A DNA stretch of 64,000 nucleotides from Gemmata sp. (GTDB lineage: Bacteria > Planctomycetota > Planctomycetia > Gemmatales > Gemmataceae), in contig JANWYJ010000056.1 of the NCBI GenBank assembly GCA_025055115.1, positions 1 to 64,000 of the forward strand, written 5' to 3'. The translations under genes were made by a program, and so were the position numbers. The notes under the pieces were generated by a model, which saw nothing but the letters and a program-made list of their open reading frames with translations, had not been told where the DNA came from and did no database searches. How positions within the stretch are numbered: the stretch's first letter is position 1; every line of letters begins with the position of its first letter. This document shows, piece by piece, positions 35,299 to 43,814 of the stretch.

Positions 35299-37347
35299 AT
35301 GCCACCGGTACCTACCGCCGAAAGCGAGACGACTCCCGTCTACACGAAAAAAGCTGGCGACGAACCGTTGCCCGGTTACCGGCTTCTTGCGCCGTTGGGG
35401 CGGGGCGGCTTCGGCGAAGTCTGGAAATGCGAAGCCCCCGGTGGACTGCACAAAGCCATTAAGTTTGTCGCGTCGGAATCGGAAGATGGCCGTGGCCACG
35501 AACGCTTCGGCCAAGAACTGGCGGCGTTTGAGCAAATCAAGGCCATTCGGCACCCATTTCTGCTGACCCTCGAACGGGTGGAACAGGTCGGCCACGAACT
35601 GGTGATGGTGATGGAGCTGGCCGACCGGCAACTGCAAGACCGTTTCCGCGAATGCCGTGCCTTTGGACTACCTGGTATTCCCCGCGATGAATTGCTGGCT
35701 TACTTCGCGGATGCGGCCGAAGCCCTCGATGTGATTGCAGCCAAATACCACCTCCAGCACTTGGACATCAAACCCGCCAATCTGTTCCTGGTGGGCGGGC
35801 ATGTGAAGGTGGGGGATTATGGCTTGGTGGCACAATTGGAGGGATCGGATGCTGGCCAGCGCGGATTGACACCGCGTTACGTCGCCCCAGAAGTGCTTCA
35901 AGGCGTGCCAAGCCCTCGTTCGGACCAGTATAGTTTGGCGTTAGTGTATCACGAGCTACTGATTGGGGAATTTCCTTATAGTGGGCGAACGCCGCAGCAA
36001 TTGATGTTGCAGCATCTGACCAGTCAGCCGGATTTATCCGGGCTGCCGTTGGCCGATCAAGGGCCGGTCGCTCGTGCTTTGGCCAAAGACCCCGCTGATC
36101 GCTTTCCCTCCTGTACGGCATTTGTACAGGCTTTGATGAACTCGGGGGCCAACACCATGTTGCCCGGGGCGTTGCTGAACGTCCGCCGGGTTCGCCTCGG
36201 TCCTACAATGGCTGGTCAGGATGGACACGGAACGGAGTCGTCCACCGCAGCGTTGTCGCTGCCGTCACAAGCAACGCCAATGCCGCTGCCCCAGCGTCGA
36301 TCGGACCCCGATATTGCGACCAGACACACCCACCCCCTCAAACCGCCGCTGACGGTGTCGGACTTGCCCCGTCCACCGCTTCCGCAGTTGGTCCCTGCGG
36401 CGCGGCCTTCAGGCGAGTTCCGACAGCCGCCGTCGTCGCGGATGGCGCCGGTGGCTCCCGCTTCACCGCCACCTGCGCGGGAATTTCCGTGCATCACCCC
36501 CGGCCCATCACCGGCGAGTACGACCGAGCCACCCTTGGCTGAGGAAGTGGGTAGCGGCTCATGCGTGGTTCTCGACCGGATTCGCTCGGTAGTGCCGCTG
36601 GCGGCGTTGCAAGGCCACCGGGGGAAATCTTCCAGCCTCGATCCCCGGCAATACGCTCAAGTGTTGGTGGAAGCCGCTGCCGCGGGTGGTCGAGCCCCAC
36701 AGTTGCCTGGCGATATCGGCTGGCTTGCGGATGGCACCTTGATGTGCCGATTCCCCACCACGGTTCCCCACTCGGTCGTTCGACTGAAACTTGCGATCGT
36801 TCACGATATCTGGGGCGTTTCCGTCGAACAGCCGGAGCCAACGCGGCTGGTTCTTCGCCGCACCCAGACGACCGGCGGTTTCTTCAGCAGCAAAAAATTC
36901 GGCTACGAAGTGATTGTGCAACTGCCTCCTTTGGGCCATGCCTTGGGCGAAGTGACGGTTTTCGGCCGCACCTTCGGGCCTGTCGATGCGAAGTACCAAC
37001 AAGAAGCCCACGATATCCTTCCCAAACTGATCACCGATGTGCGCACGCAGTTAGCCAACGTTCCCGACCGGCGGAAATACCCACGGATCGCGTGTGAACT
37101 GCCGCTGACCGTCTACCCGCTCCACAGCGATGGCCGCATCGATGCGCCGATGGCTGTCATCGGCCGCGACGTATCGCTGGGCGGTGTGGGTTTGGTGTCC
37201 ACGGTGGCAATTCCGACCAAATACGCCTACGCGGTGTACACCGGCAATCTCATCACGGCCCACGATGGGATTCTCATCAAGTTGCTGCGTGTTCAAACGG
37301 TGAACAACTCTCGGCACTACGGTGCCCAATACCGCACAGATCTGTAG
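35299..37347 (+). CDS. Ser/Thr protein kinase with C-terminal PilZ domain
   Basis: A 682-residue protein. Residues 25-285 are a Hanks-type kinase: glycine loop GRGGFGEV (34-41), Lys55 in KAIKFV, the catalytic loop as HLDIKPANL (154-162), where the usual Arg after His is Leu, and the metal motif as DYG (173-175) in place of DFG. APE is at 196-198. A Pro-rich linker (residues ~310-430) and a ~150-residue region of unknown fold follow. The last ~90 residues form a PilZ-like domain with RKYPR (592-596) and D624-V-S626-L-G-G629, matching the RxxxR and D/NxSxxG c-di-GMP-binding motifs. There is no membrane helix. The arrangement suggests phosphorylation controlled by cyclic di-GMP. Confidence 0.9.
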   Translation: MPPVPTAESETTPVYTKKAGDEPLPGYRLLAPLGRGGFGEVWKCEAPGGLHKAIKFVASESEDGRGHERFGQELAAFEQIKAIRHPFLLTLERVEQVGHELVMVMELADRQLQDRFRECRAFGLPGIPRDELLAYFADAAEALDVIAAKYHLQHLDIKPANLFLVGGHVKVGDYGLVAQLEGSDAGQRGLTPRYVAPEVLQGVPSPRSDQYSLALVYHELLIGEFPYSGRTPQQLMLQHLTSQPDLSGLPLADQGPVARALAKDPADRFPSCTAFVQALMNSGANTMLPGALLNVRRVRLGPTMAGQDGHGTESSTAALSLPSQATPMPLPQRRSDPDIATRHTHPLKPPLTVSDLPRPPLPQLVPAARPSGEFRQPPSSRMAPVAPASPPPAREFPCITPGPSPASTTEPPLAEEVGSGSCVVLDRIRSVVPLAALQGHRGKSSSLDPRQYAQVLVEAAAAGGRAPQLPGDIGWLADGTLMCRFPTTVPHSVVRLKLAIVHDIWGVSVEQPEPTRLVLRRTQTTGGFFSSKKFGYEVIVQLPPLGHALGEVTVFGRTFGPVDAKYQQEAHDILPKLITDVRTQLANVPDRRKYPRIACELPLTVYPLHSDGRIDAPMAVIGRDVSLGGVGLVSTVAIPTKYAYAVYTGNLITAHDGILIKLLRVQTVNNSRHYGAQYRTDL

Positions 37348-37472
37348 AAACGGAAGCCGCTGTTGGGCACCAGGTCGGTTCTCTAGGGGTGCCAGAATTG
37401 TCGCCTGGTCCGACTGTTCACCACCTGGGGGAGTTCGCATGTTAACTCTGCGAACGTGGGCCAGGAGAACGT

Positions 37473-37868
37473 ATGTCGGAACCGTATATTGCCATTCAAG
37501 TGGTCATGATGCCGCGCGACACCAACCCGCACGGGACTATCTTCGGCGGCGTGATCCTCTCGTACATTGATATGGCCGGGGCGCTGGCGGCACGGCGGGA
37601 ACTGCTATTGCGCGGGGGGAATCCGCGAGCGTCGTTTGTGACGGTGGCGATCAACCGGGTGGAATTCAAAAAACCGGTGTTGGTGGGCGATGTGGTCCGG
37701 TTTCAGACGCGGGTCATCCGCATCGGCCGCACGTCCATGACCGTGCACATCGACGTGTACGCCGATCGCGGCGCTGAGACGATCCATGTGACGGAAGCCG
37801 AAGGGGTGTTCGTGGGTGTCGATCTTTCGACGCCGGAACGCAAGCCGGTGGCATTATTCCCGCCGTGA
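37473..37868 (+). CDS. Hotdog-fold acyl-CoA thioesterase
   Basis: A 131-residue hotdog protein of the YciA/cytosolic acyl-CoA hydrolase group. The core motif NPHGTIFGGVILSYIDMAG (near residues 17-36) carries the residues that line the thioester site, followed by the ASFVTVAINRVEFKKPVLVGD strand pair. It should cleave acyl-CoA to free acid and CoA; chain-length preference is unknown. AGGAGA 7 bases before ATG 37473 supports the start. The neighbouring gene 91 bases on encodes another hotdog protein (MaoC type), so both may serve acyl-CoA metabolism. Confidence 0.88.
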   Translation: MSEPYIAIQVVMMPRDTNPHGTIFGGVILSYIDMAGALAARRELLLRGGNPRASFVTVAINRVEFKKPVLVGDVVRFQTRVIRIGRTSMTVHIDVYADRGAETIHVTEAEGVFVGVDLSTPERKPVALFPP

Positions 37869-37959
37869 CGCTCGCTGTACCCCGGGGGCCTCTTGTTTCG
37901 CATCGCGGCTCGACTAAAAAATAACCCGAATGCGCTTCTGTGCCGAAATCGAGGCCCCC

Positions 37960-38505
37960 ATGAGCTTTTCATCTTCTCACCTGTACTTCGACGATCTCGA
38001 AATTGGCAACGAATGGACCTCGGCCGGGCGAACCGTCACGGAAGCGGATATCGTGAACTTTGCCGGCTTCAGTGGCGACTTCAACCCGATCCACATCGAC
38101 CACGAATTTTGCAAAACCACGCCGTTCCGTCGGCCCATCGCCCATGGTTTTGGTGTCTTCAGTATGGCCAGCGGATTGGGGGTCATGTCGCCGTTGGTGC
38201 GGACGATGGCCTTGCTGCGCGTGAATATGTGGAGTTTCAACTTGCCGGTGTTCGCCGGCGATACGATCCGCACTCTCAGTCGGGTCAAGGAGAAGACGAT
38301 TCGCGGTCGTGGTCGTCGTGGTGAGGTGGTCTGGTATCGGGCGGTGATCAACCAAGACGGCAAAATCGTGCAAGAAGGCGAAGTCGTCACGCTGGTGGAG
38401 TGCCGCCCGCCCGTTCGGGAGTCGGCCCTCAGCAACACGGCCACCGACGCGCCGGCAGCTAGCAACACACCCGCCCACGAACCCAGCGCCAACGGCACGG
38501 TGTAA
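37960..38505 (+). CDS. MaoC-like (R)-hydratase/dehydratase, hotdog fold
   Basis: A 181-residue protein with the MaoC dehydratase fold. The hydratase 2 motif appears as SGDFNPIHIDHEFCKT with the catalytic Asp and His, followed by the PIAHGFGVFSMASGLG helix. Such enzymes hydrate enoyl-CoA thioesters. The last ~35 residues (SNTATDAPAASNTPAHEPSA) are a low-complexity Ala/Pro/Thr tail not part of the fold. ATG 37960 with GAGG upstream was preferred over ATG 37930, which has no binding site. It follows the thioesterase gene in the same direction. Confidence 0.87.
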   Translation: MSFSSSHLYFDDLEIGNEWTSAGRTVTEADIVNFAGFSGDFNPIHIDHEFCKTTPFRRPIAHGFGVFSMASGLGVMSPLVRTMALLRVNMWSFNLPVFAGDTIRTLSRVKEKTIRGRGRRGEVVWYRAVINQDGKIVQEGEVVTLVECRPPVRESALSNTATDAPAASNTPAHEPSANGTV

Positions 38506-38600
38506 CTGGCCGACGACGGCCCTCATGCAGCCAGTGCTCCGAGGGCGTAGCGGCTGGGGCTTCGACCTGTTCCTGGCTAACCTGTATTCTGAACCACCCT

Positions 38601-40169
38601 ATGACTGTTCGCACTCGGTTTGCTCCCAGCCCCACGGGCTACCTGCATATTGGGGGCGTTCGCACGGCCTTGTTCAACTGGCTGTACGCACGCCGCTTCG
38701 GTGGGCAATTCATCCTCCGCATCGACGATACCGACGCCGCCCGCAACCGGGCCGAAGCGGTTCAGCCCATTCTCGATGGCTTCGCCTGGCTGGGTCTGAA
38801 TTGGGACGAAGGACCGACGCCCGATGGCAGCGGCGAGAGCTTCGGCCCCCACAAACCCTACTTCCAAAGCCAACGCAATGATCGCTATGTGGCCGCGGCG
38901 ATGAAACTGATGGCCGAAGGCAAGGCCTATCCGGATTACACCACCGAAGAGGAACAAACCCGTCGCCGCGAACTGGCGCAGCGGATGAAGAAAGCGTATG
39001 TCCACCGAGGGAGCAACCGCGATGTGGCTCCCGAGGAGAATTTGCGGCAATACCGCGAGAAACCGGCCCCGATTCTGCTGAAAGTGCCACAAGGACAAAT
39101 CGTGGCTTTCGACGACCACGTCCGCGGTCATGTTGAGGTCCATACCGATACGATCCGTGATCCGGCCCTGCTGCGTGCCCCCAACGACCACGGCGAGTGC
39201 CGCGCCCTGTACAGTTTTGCGACTGTGGTCGACGAAATCGACTTCGGGATCACGCACGTCATTCGCGCCGAAGAGCATCTGTCGAATACGCCGGTGCAAA
39301 TCCTTTTCTACCAAGCACTCGGGGCCAAACCGCCCGAATTTGCCCACATTCCCCTGGTCAACTACAAAGGCGAGAAAATGAGCAAGCGGAAACTCCCGCC
39401 GCTGACAGCCGACGAAATCGCCAAACTCAAAGCCTGTGGTTGGACCGACGACGAAATCCGCGCCCGCGACGACCTCAACATCGCCACGGTCGCCTATTAT
39501 CGCGAACTGGGCTACTTACCCGCGGCGGTGGTCAATTACCTGGTCCGCCTCGGCTGGGCGCTCAATGATAAAGACGAAATCTTCCCCCTGGAAGCCGCCA
39601 TTGCCAATTTCGATACCAAAGATGTTACCAAAGCCCCCGCCAACTTCGACGAAAAGAAGCTCCTGTGGGTGCAAACCGAATACATGAAACAACTTCCGGC
39701 TGCCGAAAAAGTCGAACGCAGCCTCCCCTACCTCCGACGCGCCAAACTCATCGGGGAATCCCTCGCCCCAAGCACGCGCCAACTGCTCGTCCAAATCGCC
39801 GAATTCGCCGCCGATCGTATCAAACTGCTCTCGGATTTCGTGTTCTACGCCGCGCCGCTGCTCAAACCCACCATCGACCCCCGGCCGCAACTGCTGACCG
39901 AACGTGTCACAAAAGCCGGCGGACCCGAACGGCTGCGACAATTCGCCGATATCCTGAGAACCCTCGAACCGTTCGACACACCCACCCTCTTGGCGGCCTT
40001 CATGGACTTTGCCAAATCGCACAGCATCAAACCCAAAGACTGGGATGGTGCGGTGCGAGTGGCCGTTACCGGCGAAACCGTCGGCTTCGGCCTACCCGAA
40101 ACGCTGATGCTGTTGGGGCGTGAAACCGTCGGGGCACGCCTGCAGCAAGCCCTGCAGGCGCTGAACTGA
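38601..40169 (+). CDS. gltX: Glutamyl-tRNA synthetase
   Basis: A 522-residue class I aminoacyl-tRNA synthetase that attaches glutamate to tRNA. The N-terminal signature APSPTGYLHIGG (residues 8-19) carries the HIGH motif, and KMSKR is at residues 259-263. The KMSKRKLPP segment is followed by an insertion of ~30 residues (TADEIAKLKACGWTDDEIR) before the usual VAYYRELGYLP, so the protein is a bit longer than typical bacterial GltX (~470-490). The C-terminal anticodon-binding helical domain is intact. Whether it is discriminating or also charges tRNA-Gln cannot be told. The gene end is duplicated downstream. Confidence 0.95.
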   Translation: MTVRTRFAPSPTGYLHIGGVRTALFNWLYARRFGGQFILRIDDTDAARNRAEAVQPILDGFAWLGLNWDEGPTPDGSGESFGPHKPYFQSQRNDRYVAAAMKLMAEGKAYPDYTTEEEQTRRRELAQRMKKAYVHRGSNRDVAPEENLRQYREKPAPILLKVPQGQIVAFDDHVRGHVEVHTDTIRDPALLRAPNDHGECRALYSFATVVDEIDFGITHVIRAEEHLSNTPVQILFYQALGAKPPEFAHIPLVNYKGEKMSKRKLPPLTADEIAKLKACGWTDDEIRARDDLNIATVAYYRELGYLPAAVVNYLVRLGWALNDKDEIFPLEAAIANFDTKDVTKAPANFDEKKLLWVQTEYMKQLPAAEKVERSLPYLRRAKLIGESLAPSTRQLLVQIAEFAADRIKLLSDFVFYAAPLLKPTIDPRPQLLTERVTKAGGPERLRQFADILRTLEPFDTPTLLAAFMDFAKSHSIKPKDWDGAVRVAVTGETVGFGLPETLMLLGRETVGARLQQALQALN

Positions 40170-40260
40170 AACCACCGTCGATCACTCGTAGATTGCCATA
40201 GATTGCTCAGAGGGTTGTGGTGAAGGCAGCAAGCCCTGCCGGCGCTGAACGGAAGCTACC
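40142..40260. repeat. Partial copy of the gltX 3' end
   Basis: Bases 40142-40176, which hold the last codons of gltX and its TGA stop, recur at 40226-40260 with four mismatches (offset 84); the stop has become CGG. Nearby, CTTCCCAATGGGGCTT is repeated at 40262 and 40277. Confidence 0.85.
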
Positions 40261-40364
40261 GCTTCCCAATGGGGCTTCTTCCCAATGGGGCTTCCCGCGG
40301 AAAGTACAATACCAACGATACAACACAATAAATATCACCATCGACATTAATATTGTCATCATAA

Positions 40365-41357
40365 ATGACGCGCGAATTTCACCTGATTGGCCTGGGCAAT
40401 TCGTTGGTCGATATTCTCTTGGAATTGACCGAAGACGAGTTCGCCGCGCTGGGTTTTGAGAAAGGGACCATGCGGCTGACCGAGCGCGACGAGCAGCAGC
40501 AGTTGCTGAAAGCGTTCGCGGATCATGAACCGCGTTTGGTCAGCGGCGGCAGCGTGGCCAACTCGGTGATCGCTTGCTCGCAACTGGGGGGCAAAGCGGC
40601 CTTCATCGGCTGCGTCGGCGACGACCGCTACGGCTTGCACTATCAGGAAGAATTCACCGAACTGGATATCGACTTCGTCAATCCGCCCCTGGTGGGCGAA
40701 ACCACCGGAACTTGCGTCAGCATCATCACGCCGGATGCGGAACGCACCATGCGAACGTGCCTGGCGGTATCAAGCCATCTGGCGGCGCGGCACGTTCCGG
40801 CGAACAAAATTGCGGCCAGCGAGTGGCTTTTCATCGAAGGTTATGTGTTTGCTAACCCCAGCACCGGTCAACATGCCATTCGCGAAGCCCTGAAAGCCGC
40901 CAAGGCCGGTGGTACGAAAGTGGCGCTGACGTGTTCTGATGCCTTCGTGCCCCAGGTGTTCGGCGAGGCGTTTCGCGAAGCCCTGGCCCAATGCGATTTG
41001 CTCTTCTGTAATGCGGTGGAAGCCGTTGCGGTCGCGGGAGGGAACTCCGCGGAGGAAGCCTTCCTCCACCTTCGGGGTCTGGTGCCCAATGCCGTTGTGA
41101 CTGATGGGGCCAATGGGGCCTTCGTGCGTTTTCAGGGGGGTGAATGGCACGTTCCGGCGTTCCCGTGCCAGCCGGTGGACCTGACTGGGGCTGGCGACAT
41201 GTTCGCCGGGGCGTTTCTCTATGGCATCACCCACGGCGTAGCTCCCGACAAAGCCGCCCGCGCCGCGAACTACCTCGCCATGAAGGTAATTACGCAAATC
41301 GGTGCCCGCTTACACCACGGCACGAAGGATTATTGGGCGGAAGTCATGAATTCATAA
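40365..41357 (+). CDS. PfkB-family carbohydrate or nucleoside kinase
   Basis: A 330-residue PfkB/ribokinase-family sugar or nucleoside kinase. The N-terminal signature GLGNSLVDILLELTEDE and the SGGSVANSVIACSQLGGKAAFIG segment, plus the catalytic DLTGAGDMFAG (residues 272-282, base Asp278), define the family. The N-terminal ELGFEKGTMRL-like stretch resembles adenosine kinases and related enzymes, so a nucleoside substrate is possible, but no firm assignment can be made. The ATG at 40365 is preceded by an AT-rich, SD-poor leader. The gene follows gltX without a shared function that I can see. Confidence 0.88.
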   Translation: MTREFHLIGLGNSLVDILLELTEDEFAALGFEKGTMRLTERDEQQQLLKAFADHEPRLVSGGSVANSVIACSQLGGKAAFIGCVGDDRYGLHYQEEFTELDIDFVNPPLVGETTGTCVSIITPDAERTMRTCLAVSSHLAARHVPANKIAASEWLFIEGYVFANPSTGQHAIREALKAAKAGGTKVALTCSDAFVPQVFGEAFREALAQCDLLFCNAVEAVAVAGGNSAEEAFLHLRGLVPNAVVTDGANGAFVRFQGGEWHVPAFPCQPVDLTGAGDMFAGAFLYGITHGVAPDKAARAANYLAMKVITQIGARLHHGTKDYWAEVMNS

Positions 41358-41369
41358 GCATTTACGGCT

Positions 41370-41412
41370 TTTAGTCCACTGCGGAACGATTTTACTTCAC
41401 TGCGGAACCATC
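41370..41412. repeat. Duplicated 3' end of the lactate-permease gene
   Basis: The minus-strand end of the permease gene, including its stop, lies within 41391-41412. A 22-base copy, three mismatches, lies at 41370-41391 just downstream of that stop (offset 21). Confidence 0.8.
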
Positions 41413-43325
41413 CGTGTGAACGGCGGGACAAACGCTTGCACAGCCGTCATGGCCCCCACGACACTGGCCAACAACACGCTGTGCCCGATCACGGCCTTGA
41501 AGATGTCCGCTTCCTTGCCGACCTGATGGGTGCCCGCGGTCGCGACACAGATGCTCTGGGCGTCGATCATTTTCCCCATCACCCCGCCGGTGCTATTAGC
41601 TGTACAGATCAGCACTTGCGCTTGCTCCAGGGTGAGGTGCCGCAGGGCGCCGTCGCTGTGTTGCGTCCACACTTCCGTTGCCGTGATCTTCTGAAGGCTG
41701 CCGAACAGAGCGTTGCTGCCCGCGTCGGTTCCCGTGAGGAAAACGCCGAGCCAGCCGAGCATCGCGGCGAAAAAGGGATACAACACGCCGGTTTCGGCGA
41801 AGGCCACGCCCAATGTCGCGTCCATACCCGCATATTTTGTCACATAGCTCAGCCCCAGCATGAAGCCGATCGTGGGAATAGGAATCCGCATCTGCCAGAG
41901 GGTTTTCCGCAGGACGTTGTTGATCTGGGCCGGCGACATGCGGAGCAACACCATGGAGACTAGCGCGGCGAAAAACACCGGGGTACCCGGAGCTGTCAGC
42001 CAGATGAATTTGAACTCGGCGGCTTCGGTTTCGCGGAGTTTCTTCCCTCGGGACCCATCTTGGACAAGCAGGATTTGACCATCCGGAGTGGCATATTCAC
42101 CCGGCTGGCCGTCGGGCACCGGCTCAATCTCCTCCGGGGCGAGCTTTTGCAGTTCGTAGGCCCGTTCCACCTGATGATGGAGCGTCGGCACTTCGTAAAC
42201 GTAAAACGAACGGACGATGCCCAGATCAAGCGCGTGCTTTTTCTCCTGTTGTTTGATCCATCCTGAAATGATGAGAAACGTCGCCATAATCAGCCACGGT
42301 GCCCAGGCCAACAGAATACGGCCAGTCGTTAAGGGGCGTTCCTCAGCGTGCGGGGGGCGCATTTCGCGGGCATGCAGCGCGACTTCTTCGCGGGCTTGCT
42401 CGGCTTGGGGATCGTGGGGAATATCCTCGGCCCGTGGCGGTGGTAGCGGTGCCAGCGGTCCGAGTTCCGAACCGCTCAGTTCCTCGGCAGGCTTCCAGAC
42501 AAACTTCAGAAATAGCGCCAAAACAGCCATCGAGAAAAGCGATCCGCAAATATCGGTCAGCGGCCAAATCGGCGGCAACCCATAAGCGTGCGCGGTGGCG
42601 AAGAAGAACTGAGCAATGGCGAAAGAACCTCCCCCAACGGCCAACACCGGCCAAACGGCCAGTGTTTGCCGCCAGGTACACATCGTTTTGACCATATAAA
42701 GAGGAATAAGACACGATAAAAACGGCAATTGATGACCGCACATAATACTGATTTTGTCGCCGGATAGACCACTGGCGCTTTCTAACGTGAGAATCGGTAC
42801 ACCCAAGCCGCCATAGCACACCGGTGATGTATTGGCGATCAGACAAATCACCGCGGCACGAAACGGCGGCATCCCCAAACCCACCAACATCGCGCCACAA
42901 ATCGCCACCGGCGACCCAGCCCCCGCCGCCCCTTCCATGAAAGCGCCAAAGCAGAAACCAATCAGCACCGCTTGCACGCGGGCATCGCCACTGAGCGCTC
43001 CAATGGAGCGGCGGATGATGTTGAACTGCCCCGTTTCGACCGTGACGTTGTACAACAGCATCGCCGCTAATACCGTCCAGCCAATGGGGAGCAAACCGAA
43101 GACCATGCCGTGAACGAACGACCAACAGGCCATTTCCAAGGGCATTTGGTAGACGAGCCACGCCAACACAATGGCGACAATAGCCCCAGCCGCCCCGGCC
43201 CAACTCGCCAGCCAGCGGCGGCCCACCAGCAGATAAAACAGCACCACCACCGGCATCCCGGCCACGATCGTAGACAGGATGCGATTCCCCAACGGGTCCA
43301 AATTCTGAACGTACGCCACCACCAT
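41397..43325 (-). CDS. Lactate permease family transporter (LctP-like)
   Basis: A 642-residue multi-helix transporter of the L-lactate permease family. The core has the characteristic GAFMEGAAGAGSPVAICGAML and, near the C-terminus, GSNALFGSLQK and LICTANSTGGVMGKMI segments. It probably moves lactate or a similar hydroxy acid with protons. Unlike typical members (~550 residues), it carries two extra soluble segments at residues ~278-335 (Pro/Glu-rich) and ~358-442 (containing PDGQPGEYATPDG). These sit between helices, and whether they are outside or inside is not certain. ATG 43325 is the start. The 490-base gap upstream has no gene. Confidence 0.85.
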   Translation of the reverse strand: MVVAYVQNLDPLGNRILSTIVAGMPVVVLFYLLVGRRWLASWAGAAGAIVAIVLAWLVYQMPLEMACWSFVHGMVFGLLPIGWTVLAAMLLYNVTVETGQFNIIRRSIGALSGDARVQAVLIGFCFGAFMEGAAGAGSPVAICGAMLVGLGMPPFRAAVICLIANTSPVCYGGLGVPILTLESASGLSGDKISIMCGHQLPFLSCLIPLYMVKTMCTWRQTLAVWPVLAVGGGSFAIAQFFFATAHAYGLPPIWPLTDICGSLFSMAVLALFLKFVWKPAEELSGSELGPLAPLPPPRAEDIPHDPQAEQAREEVALHAREMRPPHAEERPLTTGRILLAWAPWLIMATFLIISGWIKQQEKKHALDLGIVRSFYVYEVPTLHHQVERAYELQKLAPEEIEPVPDGQPGEYATPDGQILLVQDGSRGKKLRETEAAEFKFIWLTAPGTPVFFAALVSMVLLRMSPAQINNVLRKTLWQMRIPIPTIGFMLGLSYVTKYAGMDATLGVAFAETGVLYPFFAAMLGWLGVFLTGTDAGSNALFGSLQKITATEVWTQHSDGALRHLTLEQAQVLICTANSTGGVMGKMIDAQSICVATAGTHQVGKEADIFKAVIGHSVLLASVVGAMTAVQAFVPPFTRMVPQ

Positions 43326-43814
43326 GGGAGAGACCTTCCGCAGTACGCAAAATCAGTAGGCGATGCTATCGCCCCGCACCGGTGATGCCAAGCTCCCAGT
43401 TGCGACTTCTTCGGCATTTCGAGGTCTTACCGCGACCTGCCGTCGGCATGCCGACGCACTGCGCCAGGGGGAGCTGTGGCGTGGCCGTGTTGCACGCGAT
43501 GACTGCCAGCGTCGGGGTAGCAGAGGTGTTTGTAGAATTTGCATTCGGGTATCCCGGTGCCTTTTATCCATTACGATCGAGTGCTTCCGTAGAGCCCTTA
43601 TAACCATTGTGATTGCGAAGGATTCGCTAGACGTGAAATTGCTACCGGGATTGACAAGATTTCGCGCTTTAGCGGCCTTGGTTGGCTTTCCTAATTTGCG
43701 CGGCGCGGTCATATCTATCGCAAGCACACCGGGTCCCACTTCCGTGTGCTGCGACGAAGGGAAGGTCGCGACGGAAGTGACGGGGTGCTGATACCCGGAG
43801 CAGTGAGGGTCACC
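43326..43814. other. Divergent intergenic region, no recognised gene
   Basis: About 490 bases between divergent genes (lactate permease leftward, Cys-rich protein rightward). Open frames on the plus strand lack a protein-like profile. The stretch 43560-43730 is less GC-rich than the flanks and is the likely promoter area for the rightward gene, giving it a long untranslated leader. Confidence 0.45.
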
